From positions 50,662 through 114,661 of the forward strand of contig CAZAOZ010000004.1 of the NCBI GenBank assembly GCA_964486865.1: 64,000 nt of DNA, given 5' to 3'. This document shows, piece by piece, positions 50,701 to 57,551 of this stretch (the stretch's first letter is position 1; the number at the start of each line of letters is the position of its first letter). The DNA is from Ga0077527 sp964486865 (GTDB lineage: Bacteria; Pseudomonadota; Gammaproteobacteria; Burkholderiales; SG8-41). The position numbers and the translations under genes are program-made. The notes below the pieces were generated by a model. That model saw only the letters and a program-made list of their open reading frames with translations. It was not told where the DNA came from and searched no databases.

Positions 50701-50960
50701 CGCTGGACGCCGCGGGCAAATGCACCGCTGCGCGCCTCGTCGTCGGCTCGGTCAGCTGGAAGCCGATCCTGCCGAACCTCGATGCACTGACCGGCACGAC
50801 GTTCGACGAAGCGCGGATCCGTGCCGCGGTCAAGCCGGTGCGCACGCTCGCCGAACCCATGGCCAACGTGCGCGGCTCGGCAATGTACAAGCGCAACATG
50901 GCCGTCGAAATCGGCGCGCGGATGTTACTGCTGGCTTGGCAGAGAGCGGAAGGCAAGTGA
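47721..50960 (+). CDS. Molybdenum hydroxylase large subunit fused to FAD subunit
   Basis: 1079 residues. Residues 1 to about 780 are the molybdopterin-binding (CoxL/XdhB-like) subunit: VGGGFGGKSG (247-256), GAFRGFG (361-367), GEIGQG (481-486) and the active-site glutamate E727 in GAKGLGEIG. From about 798 a CoxM/CutM-like FAD domain follows (LLPKTVDEAVALYAAGD; VSGG; MTTVGGCIGPLIGGFDFP). These subunits are normally separate genes. The FAD motifs are slightly altered (the usual IGGN reads VGGC). It would hydroxylate a heterocycle or aldehyde with water. Start 47721 is fixed by the ATGA overlap with the Fe-S gene. Confidence 0.93.
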   Translation: MNTRDRALRDPKFTAGLLVVGKDVPRTDAVPKVTGAAQYVADLHLPGMLHAAVLRSPHPNARILSIDTSAARAMPGVKAVVTGEDTAKRKWGAFRPDLYPLAIGRVRYVGDEIAAVAATDPETARAAVDRIVVQYEVLPGVFSLDEAMAPGAPLVHDDAPGNIAHEFAFERGEVDAGFKASAVIIEGTWDSVRQWHSALETIGCVAHWTGGRVSMWCNTQTPFLARGRYAIALGVPESQVRVIQTEVGGGFGGKSGDDNGSVIAAILARKSGKPVKLIHTREEEFLASHPRMPMRYWVRLGFSKAGKVLAKEIRMWADNGAYTGKSQAILGAATVRHDALYKYPCARAKSTLVYTNLVPTGAFRGFGNPSADWAVEQAWDLAAEKLDMDVVDLLRLNAVEEGDVSPHNHKVTSCELRQCIDKAAELIHWNDRKKEKKADRGLGMGCSVHVNGRRSFGDWDGSTAIVRINEDGRATIITGEGEIGQGTLTVLRQIAAEELGLPYEDVDITRPDTDIHPHSLGALASRVTYVAGNAVKLAAAAAHKQLMAAAAEQFKRPVDELTIINGQIGPRNGAETEFKPVSAIVRANIYKRGGEAILGVGNWDNPSDFPDHSRFGNESGSYNFAAQAVAVEVDRGTGQVLLQEIAAAVDCGTVIHPSAAQGQVEGAVTQGIGLAMIEHFDWYNGAPTDPQFIDYPLPSADFVPKIHVAFADSYEPSGPFGAKGLGEIGLDAIPAAIANAIADAVGVRIHALPITAEKIHRALHPDLYADEKITPPAAPKGSTWTRLSSGKPSGTRPFKPELLLPKTVDEAVALYAAGDTAIVSGGMSHALRRERTGFPQAKRLLYTGRIPELLQAGIDGKGMLRAGSAVNQQTLFELPELRARWAAIAEALDAAGHTRVRHMTTVGGCIGPLIGGFDFPVALLAVNGRVTVASPRGSRTLRLAEAFEQRFAKDEIVIAVEADALPARTGSSFFKFMPRGVLETPAVNAAACVTLDAAGKCTAARLVVGSVSWKPILPNLDALTGTTFDEARIRAAVKPVRTLAEPMANVRGSAMYKRNMAVEIGARMLLLAWQRAEGK

Positions 50961-51056
50961 TGAGCGCGGAGTGATGAGTGATGAACGAAAAACCAGCCAC
51001 TGCCGCACTCCGCTCATCACTCATCACTCATCACTCATCACTCATAACTCATCACC
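50958..51056. repeat. Heptamer repeat array with inverted arms
   Basis: The left arm (50958-50984) has GTGATGA-type units interrupted by GCGCGGA; the right arm (51008-51056) has six or seven ACTCATC units in a row. The array fills the gap between the hydroxylase stop and the hydrolase start. Confidence 0.8.
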
Positions 51057-51067
51057 AGGGTTTATTA

Positions 51068-51880
51068 ATGGTTGACCGCTTCAAAACCTCGGATGGTTGC
51101 GACATCGCCTACACCCTGCACCACGGCCCCGGCGCCGCCGCGCCGCGGGTCGCGCTGGTGCATTCGCTGGCACTGGACCGCAGCATCTGGAACGGTGTGG
51201 TGCAGGCGCTGTCCGGTGAAGTGCAAATCCTCACCTTCGACTGTCGCGGTCATGGCCAGTCGGGTCAGCCGCTGACGACCTACACCCCGCAGCTCTTCGC
51301 GCGCGATCTCGCGGAACTGATGGATCATGTGCAATGGCCCGCCGCCGTCGTTGCCGGCTGCTCGATGGGCGGTATGGTGGCCCAGGCCTTCGCCATCGAC
51401 TACCCGCAGCGCACCAACGGACTCGCGCTGATCGACACCACTGCCTGGTACGGCACTGACGCGCCGCAAACCTGGCGCGAGCGCGGCGCCACCGGCAAAC
51501 AAAAGGGCATGGGCGCGCTGGTTGATTTCCAGACCGGGCGCTGGTTCGGCGATGCTTTTCGCGCCGCGGCTACGGAGACTGTCGGGAAGCTGGTTAAGGT
51601 ATTCCTCGCCAACAATCCCGATTGTTATGTAAAGACCTGCGAGATGCTGGGTGATGCCGATCTGCGCGCGGCGCTGTCAAGGATCAGGGTGCCGACCGCG
51701 GTGGTCGTCGGTGAAGAAGACTACGCCACGCCGGTCGCCATGGCCGAAGCGCTGCACCGGGCCATCGCCGGCTCGACGCTGACAGTGATTCCCGGTGGCC
51801 GCCACATCACGCCGACCGAAAAGCCGCAGGACATCGCCGCGCGCCTGCGCGAAGTCATCACCCGGAGCACAGCCGCATGA
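51068..51880 (+). CDS. Alpha/beta hydrolase (3-oxoadipate enol-lactonase-like)
   Basis: 270 residues. The core has VALVHSLALDRSIWNG (oxyanion HS), FDCRGHGQSGQP, the nucleophile elbow AGCSMGG (Ser99), the acid in VVGEEDYATP and the catalytic His in PGGRHITPTE. The pattern is closest to PcaD-type enol-lactonases of aromatic catabolism. I start at 51068 because upstream codons simply translate the heptamer repeat (ITHHSSLITHH). It overlaps the amidohydrolase gene by four bases. Confidence 0.88.
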   Translation: MVDRFKTSDGCDIAYTLHHGPGAAAPRVALVHSLALDRSIWNGVVQALSGEVQILTFDCRGHGQSGQPLTTYTPQLFARDLAELMDHVQWPAAVVAGCSMGGMVAQAFAIDYPQRTNGLALIDTTAWYGTDAPQTWRERGATGKQKGMGALVDFQTGRWFGDAFRAAATETVGKLVKVFLANNPDCYVKTCEMLGDADLRAALSRIRVPTAVVVGEEDYATPVAMAEALHRAIAGSTLTVIPGGRHITPTEKPQDIAARLREVITRSTAA

Positions 51881-52890
51881 ACACCGCGAAACCGCGCTGT
51901 CTCGACATCCACGCCCACCACGTCGGCAAACCGCTGGTGGAGCGCATCCATGCCGAAGGCGCGCAGCACGGCATCAAAATCGTCAACAGCGAAGACGGCA
52001 CGACGCGTATCGAAGTCGGCGGCCGGCTGACCGGCATGCCGCTGATTCCGCCGTTGAACGACGCAGCCGCGCGGCTGAAATGGATGGACGAAGCCGGCAT
52101 CGACGTGCAACTGCTCGCCGGCTGGATGGATCTCGCCGGCTATCACCTGCCTGCGGTATCCGGGCAATGGCTGGCCCGCGCGCAGAATGAAGCGCTGGCG
52201 GCGATGGTTGCAGAGCGTCCCGACCGTTACGCTGCCGCGGCGATGGTGCCGCTGCAGGATGCGGCAACAGCCGCAGCAGAATTGCGCTATGCCGTGCAGC
52301 AACTGGGGCATCGCGCCGTGCAGATCGGCGCGCGCGTCGAGGAAGAAGGTCTGGATGCGCCGCAGTTCGACGCGTTCTGGGCCGCGGCGCAGGAACTCAA
52401 TGTGCCGGTGATCATCCATCCGGCGGATCTCGCGGTGCCGCCGCGCATGCGCAGACTGTTTTTGCACATCCTCGTCGGCAATCCTAGCGAAACCACGTTC
52501 GCCGCCGCGGCACTGCTGCTGGGCGGCGTGTTCGACCGTTTCCCCAAACTGCGCGTGCTGCTGGTGCACGGCGGCGGCTGCGTGCCGTACCAGTTCGGCC
52601 GCATCGACCGCGGCCGCGTCACCGCGCCGCCCATGGCGCGCGGCGCCGTCAAGAATCCGCTGGGCCAGTATGCGAATAATCTTTACTACGACACCGTGCT
52701 GCATGACGACGCGGCGTTTCAGTACCTGATCGAACGCGTCGGCGCCGGCCAGGTCGCCCTCGGCAGCGATTACCCGTTCCCGCTGCGCGACCCGGATCCT
52801 GTAAAATTTATAAATAAAAACAACAAGTTATCAGATGCCCAACGGCGCGCCGTGTGCTGGGATACCGGCGCGGCGCTGCTGGGCCTGTGA
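51877..52890 (+). CDS. Amidohydrolase family 2 protein (ACMSD-like)
   Basis: 337 residues of the metal-dependent TIM-barrel family: DIHAHH at the N-terminus (H12, H14), VIIHPAD in the middle, LVHGGGCVPYQFGRIDRG and the final metal Asp in LGSDYPFPL. The closest known roles are decarboxylases such as ACMSD and gamma-resorcylate decarboxylase. Residues KFINKNNKL near the C-terminus are encoded by a perfect copy of the AT-rich 23-nt repeat, so the repeat has been kept in frame. Start overlaps the hydrolase stop (ATGA). Confidence 0.88.
   Translation: MNTAKPRCLDIHAHHVGKPLVERIHAEGAQHGIKIVNSEDGTTRIEVGGRLTGMPLIPPLNDAAARLKWMDEAGIDVQLLAGWMDLAGYHLPAVSGQWLARAQNEALAAMVAERPDRYAAAAMVPLQDAATAAAELRYAVQQLGHRAVQIGARVEEEGLDAPQFDAFWAAAQELNVPVIIHPADLAVPPRMRRLFLHILVGNPSETTFAAAALLLGGVFDRFPKLRVLLVHGGGCVPYQFGRIDRGRVTAPPMARGAVKNPLGQYANNLYYDTVLHDDAAFQYLIERVGAGQVALGSDYPFPLRDPDPVKFINKNNKLSDAQRRAVCWDTGAALLGL
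52809..52831 (+). repeat. Perfect copy of the 23-nt AT-rich repeat inside a gene
   Basis: Identical over 23 bases to the complement of 18339-18361 (core AAAAACAACAAGTTAT). It lies in frame inside the amidohydrolase gene, some 60 bases before the stop codon. Confidence 0.85.
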
Positions 52891-52912
52891 TGACCGTCGA
52901 GGAGATCAATCC

Positions 52913-53884
52913 ATGAATACGTCTTATCTGTCAGCCGCCGTGCTGTTGCTCGGCACCGGACTATGGTCAGCACCGCTGTCGGCGCAAACCTGGCCCACCG
53001 GACCGGTGCGCATCGTGGTGCCGTTCCCGTCAGGCGGCGGCGTCGATACCGCGGGCCGGCTGTTCGGCCAAAAACTGTCGGAGGCCATCGGCAGACCGGT
53101 GATCATCGACAATCGCGCCGGCGCCAACGGCATGATCGGCAGCGAGATCGTCGCCAAGGGGCCGAAAGACGGCTACACGCTCATGGTCAACGGCGCCAAT
53201 TTCGTGACCAGCCCCAGCCTGTACGCCAAGGCGCTGTACGATCCTATCCGTGACTTCGACCCAATCAGCCTGCTCGCCCACGCCCCTAACATTCTGGTAG
53301 TACACCCGTCACTGCCGGTAAAGACCGTCAAGGAACTGATTGCCTTCGCCCGCGCGCGACCGGGTGACATCCTGTTCGCCGGGTCCGGCAGCGGCAGCAC
53401 GCCGCATCTCGCCGGCGAACTGTTCAAGACCCTGACCCAGACCAAAATGGTGCATGTACCCTATCGCGGCACCGGCCCGGCCATCACCGCGATCCTCTCC
53501 GGCGAAGTCAGCACCATGTTCATGCCGGCGCTGACCGCGCTGCCGATGATCAACAGCGGCCGGGTGCGCGCGCTGGGCGTGACCTCTCTGGAGCGTTTGC
53601 CCGCGCTGCCGGAACTGCCGACCGTATCCGAATCCGGATTGAAGGGTTACCAGTCGAGCCAATGGTATGGCGTGCTGGCGCCCGCCGGCACATCTGCCGA
53701 CATCCTCAACCTGCTCAATGGCCATGCGGCGAAGATCATGCAAAGCACCGACATGAAAGAACGCATGAAGAACAGCGGCAGCGTCGCCGTCGGCAGCTCG
53801 CGCGAAATGTTCGCCAAGTACCTGCAGACCGAATACATCAAATGGGCCAAGGTCATCAAGGATTCCGGCGCCACGGTGGATTAA
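52913..53884 (+). CDS. Tripartite tricarboxylate (Bug/TctC) solute receptor
   Basis: 323 residues. Signal peptide (ending APLSA), then VRIVVPFPSGGGVDTAGRLF, DNRAGANGMIGSEIVAKGP, DGYTLMVNG, PVKTVKELIAFARARPGD, HVPYRGTGPAITAILSGEV and the WYGVLAPAGTSADI C-lobe start. All family landmarks are present, unlike the mini form at 24932. It follows the amidohydrolase by 22 bases with a GAGGAG SD and probably binds the substrate of this cluster. A CACAGAG repeat separates it from the ThDP gene. Confidence 0.93.
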   Translation: MNTSYLSAAVLLLGTGLWSAPLSAQTWPTGPVRIVVPFPSGGGVDTAGRLFGQKLSEAIGRPVIIDNRAGANGMIGSEIVAKGPKDGYTLMVNGANFVTSPSLYAKALYDPIRDFDPISLLAHAPNILVVHPSLPVKTVKELIAFARARPGDILFAGSGSGSTPHLAGELFKTLTQTKMVHVPYRGTGPAITAILSGEVSTMFMPALTALPMINSGRVRALGVTSLERLPALPELPTVSESGLKGYQSSQWYGVLAPAGTSADILNLLNGHAAKIMQSTDMKERMKNSGSVAVGSSREMFAKYLQTEYIKWAKVIKDSGATVD

Positions 53885-53892
53885 GACCTTTT

Positions 53893-54023
53893 AGCCACAG
53901 AGGTCACAGAGGACACAGAGAACTGCAACCCTCGGGATATTCAACTTACCCGCACCTGGCTACCGACTTGCCTGCACTGTTCTGGTTTTGTTTTTCTCTG
54001 TGATCTCTGTGTCCTCTGTGGCT
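53893..54023. repeat. CACAGAG-type long inverted repeat, copy 4
   Basis: The left arm (53893-53923) is AGCCACAGAGGTCACAGAGG then ACACAGAGA; the right arm ends CTCTGTGTCCTCTGTGGCT at 54023. It lies inside the catabolic cluster between two co-directional genes and could attenuate transcription between them. Confidence 0.88.
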
Positions 54024-54049
54024 GCTTTTGACTTTGAAATGGAAAACCC

Positions 54050-55801
54050 ATGACCAAACCAAACAAAACCGCCGCCATCAAACACGAAACCCCGACACCC
54101 TCGCCGGCCAGCGACAGCGTTTACGGCAGCGACGCCATCGCCGCCACGCTGCGCGTGCTCGACGTGCCCTATATCGCGCTCAACCCCGGCGCAAGTTACC
54201 GCGGCCTCCACGACAGCCTGGTCAATTATCTCGGCAACAAGTCGCCGCAGATGATTCTGTGCCTGCATGACGAGAATGCGGTGTCGATTGCGCAGGGCTA
54301 CTGGAAAGCATCCAACCGGATGATGGCGGCGGCGCTGCATTCCAATGTCGGCCTGATGCATGCGTCGATGCCGATATTCAACGCCTGGTGCGACCGCACC
54401 CCCGTGCTGGTGCTCGGCGCCACCGGCCCGTGGGACGCCGCCAAACGCCGGCCGTGGATCGACTGGATCCATACCTGTTCGGATCAGGCGGCGCTGGTGC
54501 GCAACTTCACCAAATGGGACAACCAGCCCGGCTCGGTCGCCGCGGCGATGGAAGCGCTGCTGCGCGCCGCGCAGCTGGCCGAAACCGCGCCGCGCGCACC
54601 GGTGTATGTGAACCTTGATGTCTCCATCCAGGAAGAAAAACTGGATGCGTTGCCCGCAATGCCTGACGTGGCGCGCTACGCGCCGCCGCCGGCGGTGCAG
54701 CCGGGCAGCGCTGAAATCGAAGCCGCGGCCAGACTGCTCTCCACCGCGAAAAATCCCGTGATGCTCGCCGGCCGCGGTTCGCGCAGCCTCACGGCATGGA
54801 ACGCGCGCGTCGCGCTCGCCGAAAAACTCGACATGCGCGTGCTGACCCAGATCAAGCTCGCGGCATCATTCCCCACGGATCACCGGCTGCACGCAGCACC
54901 CCCGGCCAATCGCCTGGTGCCCGCCGCGCGCAAGACGCTGGCCGAGGCCGACGTCATCCTGTCGCTGGACTGGCTGGATCTCGCCGGCGCGCTGAAACAG
55001 GCCTTCGGCGACCAGCAGGTCAACGCCAGGATCATCCACATCTCCTGCGACACGCATCTGCATCGCGGCTGGAGCATGGATTACCAGGCGCTGCCGCCGG
55101 TGGATGTGTTCATGGGTTGCGAACCGGATGCCGCGGTGCCGCTGCTGACCGCCGCGGTGACTGCGCGTCCGCAACGCATCCTTGCCGCACCCAGACCGCT
55201 GGCCGGCAAATCCGGCGAACCGCTGGCGCTGTCCGGATTGGCATATGCGCTCAATGCCGCCGTCGGCAATCAGGAAGTCTGCTACACCCACCTGCCGCTG
55301 GGCTGGAGCGGCAGCTACACCCACTTCCGCCACCCGCTGGATTATCTCGGCTTCGACGGCGGCGGCGGGGTCGGCGCCGGGCCGGGGCTGACCATCGGCG
55401 CGGCGCTCGCGCTCAAAGGCAGCGGCCGCATCCCCATCGGCCTGATGGGCGACGGCAATTTCCTGATGGGCAACACCGCGGTATGGACCGCGGTGCATTA
55501 CCAGATTCCGTGCCTGATGATCCTCTGCAACAACCGCTCGTTTTTCAACGATGAGCGGCATCAGGGCCATGTCGCCGAGCATCGCGGCCGGCCCTCCGCC
55601 AATGCGTGGATCGGCCAGAAAATCATCGATCCGGACATCGACCTCGCGGCGATGGCGCGCGCGCAGGGCGCCGAGGGCATCGGTCCCGTCACGCAGATGG
55701 CCGACATGCAGCCGGCGATCGAGCGCGGCATCGCCATCGTCAAGGCCGGCGGCGTGTGCGTCATTGACGCGCGCGTGTTGCCGGGGTATGACGGGGAGTG
55801 A
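54050..55801 (+). CDS. Thiamine diphosphate-dependent enzyme (acetolactate synthase / decarboxylase family)
   Basis: 583 residues with the three-domain ThDP fold. The N-terminal PYR domain holds the conserved glutamate in LHDENAVSIAQGYWKA, followed by the central domain (PVMLAGRGSRSLTAWNARVA) and the PP domain with the ThDP/Mg motif GDGNFLMGNTAVWTAVHYQI...NN. It could be a benzoylformate-decarboxylase-like or oxalyl-CoA-decarboxylase-like enzyme; the substrate is unclear. It lies within the catabolic cluster. Its stop is followed by a short heptamer array. Confidence 0.9.
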   Translation: MTKPNKTAAIKHETPTPSPASDSVYGSDAIAATLRVLDVPYIALNPGASYRGLHDSLVNYLGNKSPQMILCLHDENAVSIAQGYWKASNRMMAAALHSNVGLMHASMPIFNAWCDRTPVLVLGATGPWDAAKRRPWIDWIHTCSDQAALVRNFTKWDNQPGSVAAAMEALLRAAQLAETAPRAPVYVNLDVSIQEEKLDALPAMPDVARYAPPPAVQPGSAEIEAAARLLSTAKNPVMLAGRGSRSLTAWNARVALAEKLDMRVLTQIKLAASFPTDHRLHAAPPANRLVPAARKTLAEADVILSLDWLDLAGALKQAFGDQQVNARIIHISCDTHLHRGWSMDYQALPPVDVFMGCEPDAAVPLLTAAVTARPQRILAAPRPLAGKSGEPLALSGLAYALNAAVGNQEVCYTHLPLGWSGSYTHFRHPLDYLGFDGGGGVGAGPGLTIGAALALKGSGRIPIGLMGDGNFLMGNTAVWTAVHYQIPCLMILCNNRSFFNDERHQGHVAEHRGRPSANAWIGQKIIDPDIDLAAMARAQGAEGIGPVTQMADMQPAIERGIAIVKAGGVCVIDARVLPGYDGE

Positions 55802-55808
55802 AATGGCA

Positions 55809-55838
55809 GTGATGAGCGATGAATGATGAGTGATGAGC
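55809..55838. repeat. Short heptamer-repeat array (GTGATGA type)
   Basis: About four degenerate units (GTGATGA, GCGATGA, ATGATGA, GTGATGA) just after the ThDP gene stop, without a matching inverted arm. Confidence 0.65.
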
Positions 55839-55901
55839 AAAACCGCGGAGCGGGTGGCTCACGCTTTAACGCGACATAAAACAAACTGCGAGGAAAACAC
55901 C

Positions 55902-56858
55902 ATGCGAATTTTTTTTGCACTGGCCATGCTGATTGCGGGATCTCTGCCTGCGCTGGCCGCCGACAATTACCCCTCACGCCCGATCCGCATCATCGTGCCG
56001 CAAAGCGCCGGCGGCTCCACCGATGTCGCCGCGCGCGTGCTCACCGACCGCCTGACGGAAGCGCTGAAACAGAATATCGTCGTGGACAACCGCCCCGGCG
56101 CCGGCAGTCTCAACGGCACCGAAGCCGTCGCCAAGGCCGCGCCCGACGGCTACACGCTGCTGATCATCGCCGCGTCGCTGACCATCACCCCGGCGCTGCA
56201 GACCAACCTGCCGTTCGATCCGGTGCGCGATTTCGCGCCGATTACGCAGATCGTCGATCTGCCGCACATCCTGGTGGTGCATCCGAACGTGGCGGCAAAG
56301 TCGGTCGGCGAACTGGTCGCGCTGCTGAAAGCCAAGCCGGGCCAGATCACCGCCGGCTTCAGCGGCATCGGCACCAGTACCCATCTCGCCATCGAACTCT
56401 TTCAGCACATGAGCCAGACCAGAATGCTGCTGGTACCCTACAAGGGCGGCGCGCCGGCGATGACGGCGCTGCTCGGCGGCGAAGTGCAGGTCAATTTTGC
56501 AACCAGCTCGACGGGCATCCCGCATATCCGCTCCGGCAAAATCCGCGGACTCGCCGTCTCCGGCGCCAAACGTTCCGCCGCCATCCCGGAACTGCCGACC
56601 ATCGCCGAAGCCGGCGTCAAGGGCTACCAGCATGCCTCATGGGTCGGCCTGCTGGCGCCGGCGAAAACGCCGCGCCCGGTGATTGAGAGGCTGCATGCCG
56701 AGTCGGTGAAAATCATCGCCCGCGACGACATCCGCAAACTGTTCCTGCGCCAGGGCATGGATCCCGAAGGCAATTCGCCGAAGGAATTCGCCGACACCAT
56801 CCGCGAAGAAGTCGATAAATGGAAAAAGCTGGTAAAGGCGGCGGGGATCAAGGCATAA
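55902..56858 (+). CDS. Tripartite tricarboxylate (Bug/TctC) solute receptor
   Basis: 318 residues. Signal peptide (ending PALAA), IRIIVPQSAGGSTDVAARVL, DNRPGAGSLNGTEAVAKAAP, DGYTLLI, SVGELVALLKAKPGQI, LVPYKGGAPAMTALLGGEV and SWVGLLAPAKTPRPVI. It is the third full Bug receptor in the window. Start 55902 has GAGGAAAA upstream; the longer frame to 55830 begins in the heptamer array. It closes the catabolic cluster and is followed by a terminator. Confidence 0.92.
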   Translation: MRIFFALAMLIAGSLPALAADNYPSRPIRIIVPQSAGGSTDVAARVLTDRLTEALKQNIVVDNRPGAGSLNGTEAVAKAAPDGYTLLIIAASLTITPALQTNLPFDPVRDFAPITQIVDLPHILVVHPNVAAKSVGELVALLKAKPGQITAGFSGIGTSTHLAIELFQHMSQTRMLLVPYKGGAPAMTALLGGEVQVNFATSSTGIPHIRSGKIRGLAVSGAKRSAAIPELPTIAEAGVKGYQHASWVGLLAPAKTPRPVIERLHAESVKIIARDDIRKLFLRQGMDPEGNSPKEFADTIREEVDKWKKLVKAAGIKA

Positions 56859-56879
56859 CGCGCCTTTTCCCGCATCAGC

Positions 56880-56908
56880 AAAAAGGCCGGGCGATGCCCG
56901 GCCTTTTT
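56880..56908. terminator. Rho-independent terminator
   Basis: The stem AAAAAGGCCGGGC / GCCCGGCCTTTTT with a GAT loop. It ends the catabolic cluster and can also serve the convergent stress-protein gene. Confidence 0.92.
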
Positions 56909-56933
56909 CGGTCAGCTTCGGCTGCGCCGTCCG

Positions 56934-57413
56934 TCAACCGGCCGGCGATGCCTTGTCCGGATGATCGGCGCTCATCAGCGCGCGGAAGGTCAGCACCGGG
57001 ATCGACGCCCGGTGCAGCACCCGGGTGGCCTCGCTGCCCATCAGCAGCGACACCAGCCCCCGGCGATAGCGCGAAGTCATCACGATGAGGTCGCAGCCGC
57101 GCTCGTTGGCGGCATCAACAATGGCGTCGTAAGGCTGCCCCTTGGCAATCATGGTTTCGCAGGGCACGCCCGCGGCATCCGCGGCGCGTTGCACGAAGGC
57201 CAGAAAACTCTCCGCCCGCTCGCGTTCGCGCCCCTCGACGTCCCCGAAGTCCGCCGGCACCAGGCCCTCCGGTCCCATCAGCATCTGGTAGTCCTGCATG
57301 ACATGAATGCCGGTGATCCTGGCGCCACAGAGTTTTGCCAGTTCGATGCCCCGCTCGACCGCCCGTTCCGAGTGTTCTGTACCGTCGGTGGGCATCAGGA
57401 TATGTTTGAACAT
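56934..57413 (-). CDS. Universal stress protein (UspA family)
   Basis: 159 residues. MFKHILMPTDGTEHSERAVE is the family start. CDLIVMTSRYRRGLVSLLMG then SEATRVLHRASIPVL is the ATP-binding G-2X-G-9X-G(S/T) region in a modified form: the usual GXHG reads SRYRRG. It may bind a nucleotide and support stress survival. Start 57413 has GAGGAGCG upstream. It is monocistronic. Confidence 0.92.
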   Translation of the reverse strand: MFKHILMPTDGTEHSERAVERGIELAKLCGARITGIHVMQDYQMLMGPEGLVPADFGDVEGRERERAESFLAFVQRAADAAGVPCETMIAKGQPYDAIVDAANERGCDLIVMTSRYRRGLVSLLMGSEATRVLHRASIPVLTFRALMSADHPDKASPAG

Positions 57414-57521
57414 GAGCGCTCCTCGACTATCGGTGGTAACTCGCACGGTACATTGCCGCACAGCCGAATATTGAACCCGTACGGGTTGGCGAGTCCAGCA
57501 GTTGGCAAGTCTGGCACCAAG

Positions 57522-57545
57522 CTGCGCCTGCAGCGGCAGGCGCAG
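57522..57545. repeat. Hairpin downstream of the UbiD gene
   Basis: CTGCGCCTGC and GCAGGCGCAG are perfect 10-base arms with a 4-base loop, placed six bases past the UbiD stop codon on the minus strand. No T-run follows, so it is a weak terminator candidate. Confidence 0.55.
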
Positions 57546-57551
57546 GACATC

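Noticed and set aside
50958..51056. Direct repeats that might be a CRISPR array
   Set aside because: Units are 7 bases, adjacent and without spacers; no cas genes are nearby.
50978..51067. Longer N-terminus for the alpha/beta hydrolase
   Set aside because: The extra codons translate the heptamer array (THHSSLITHH) and have no family support.
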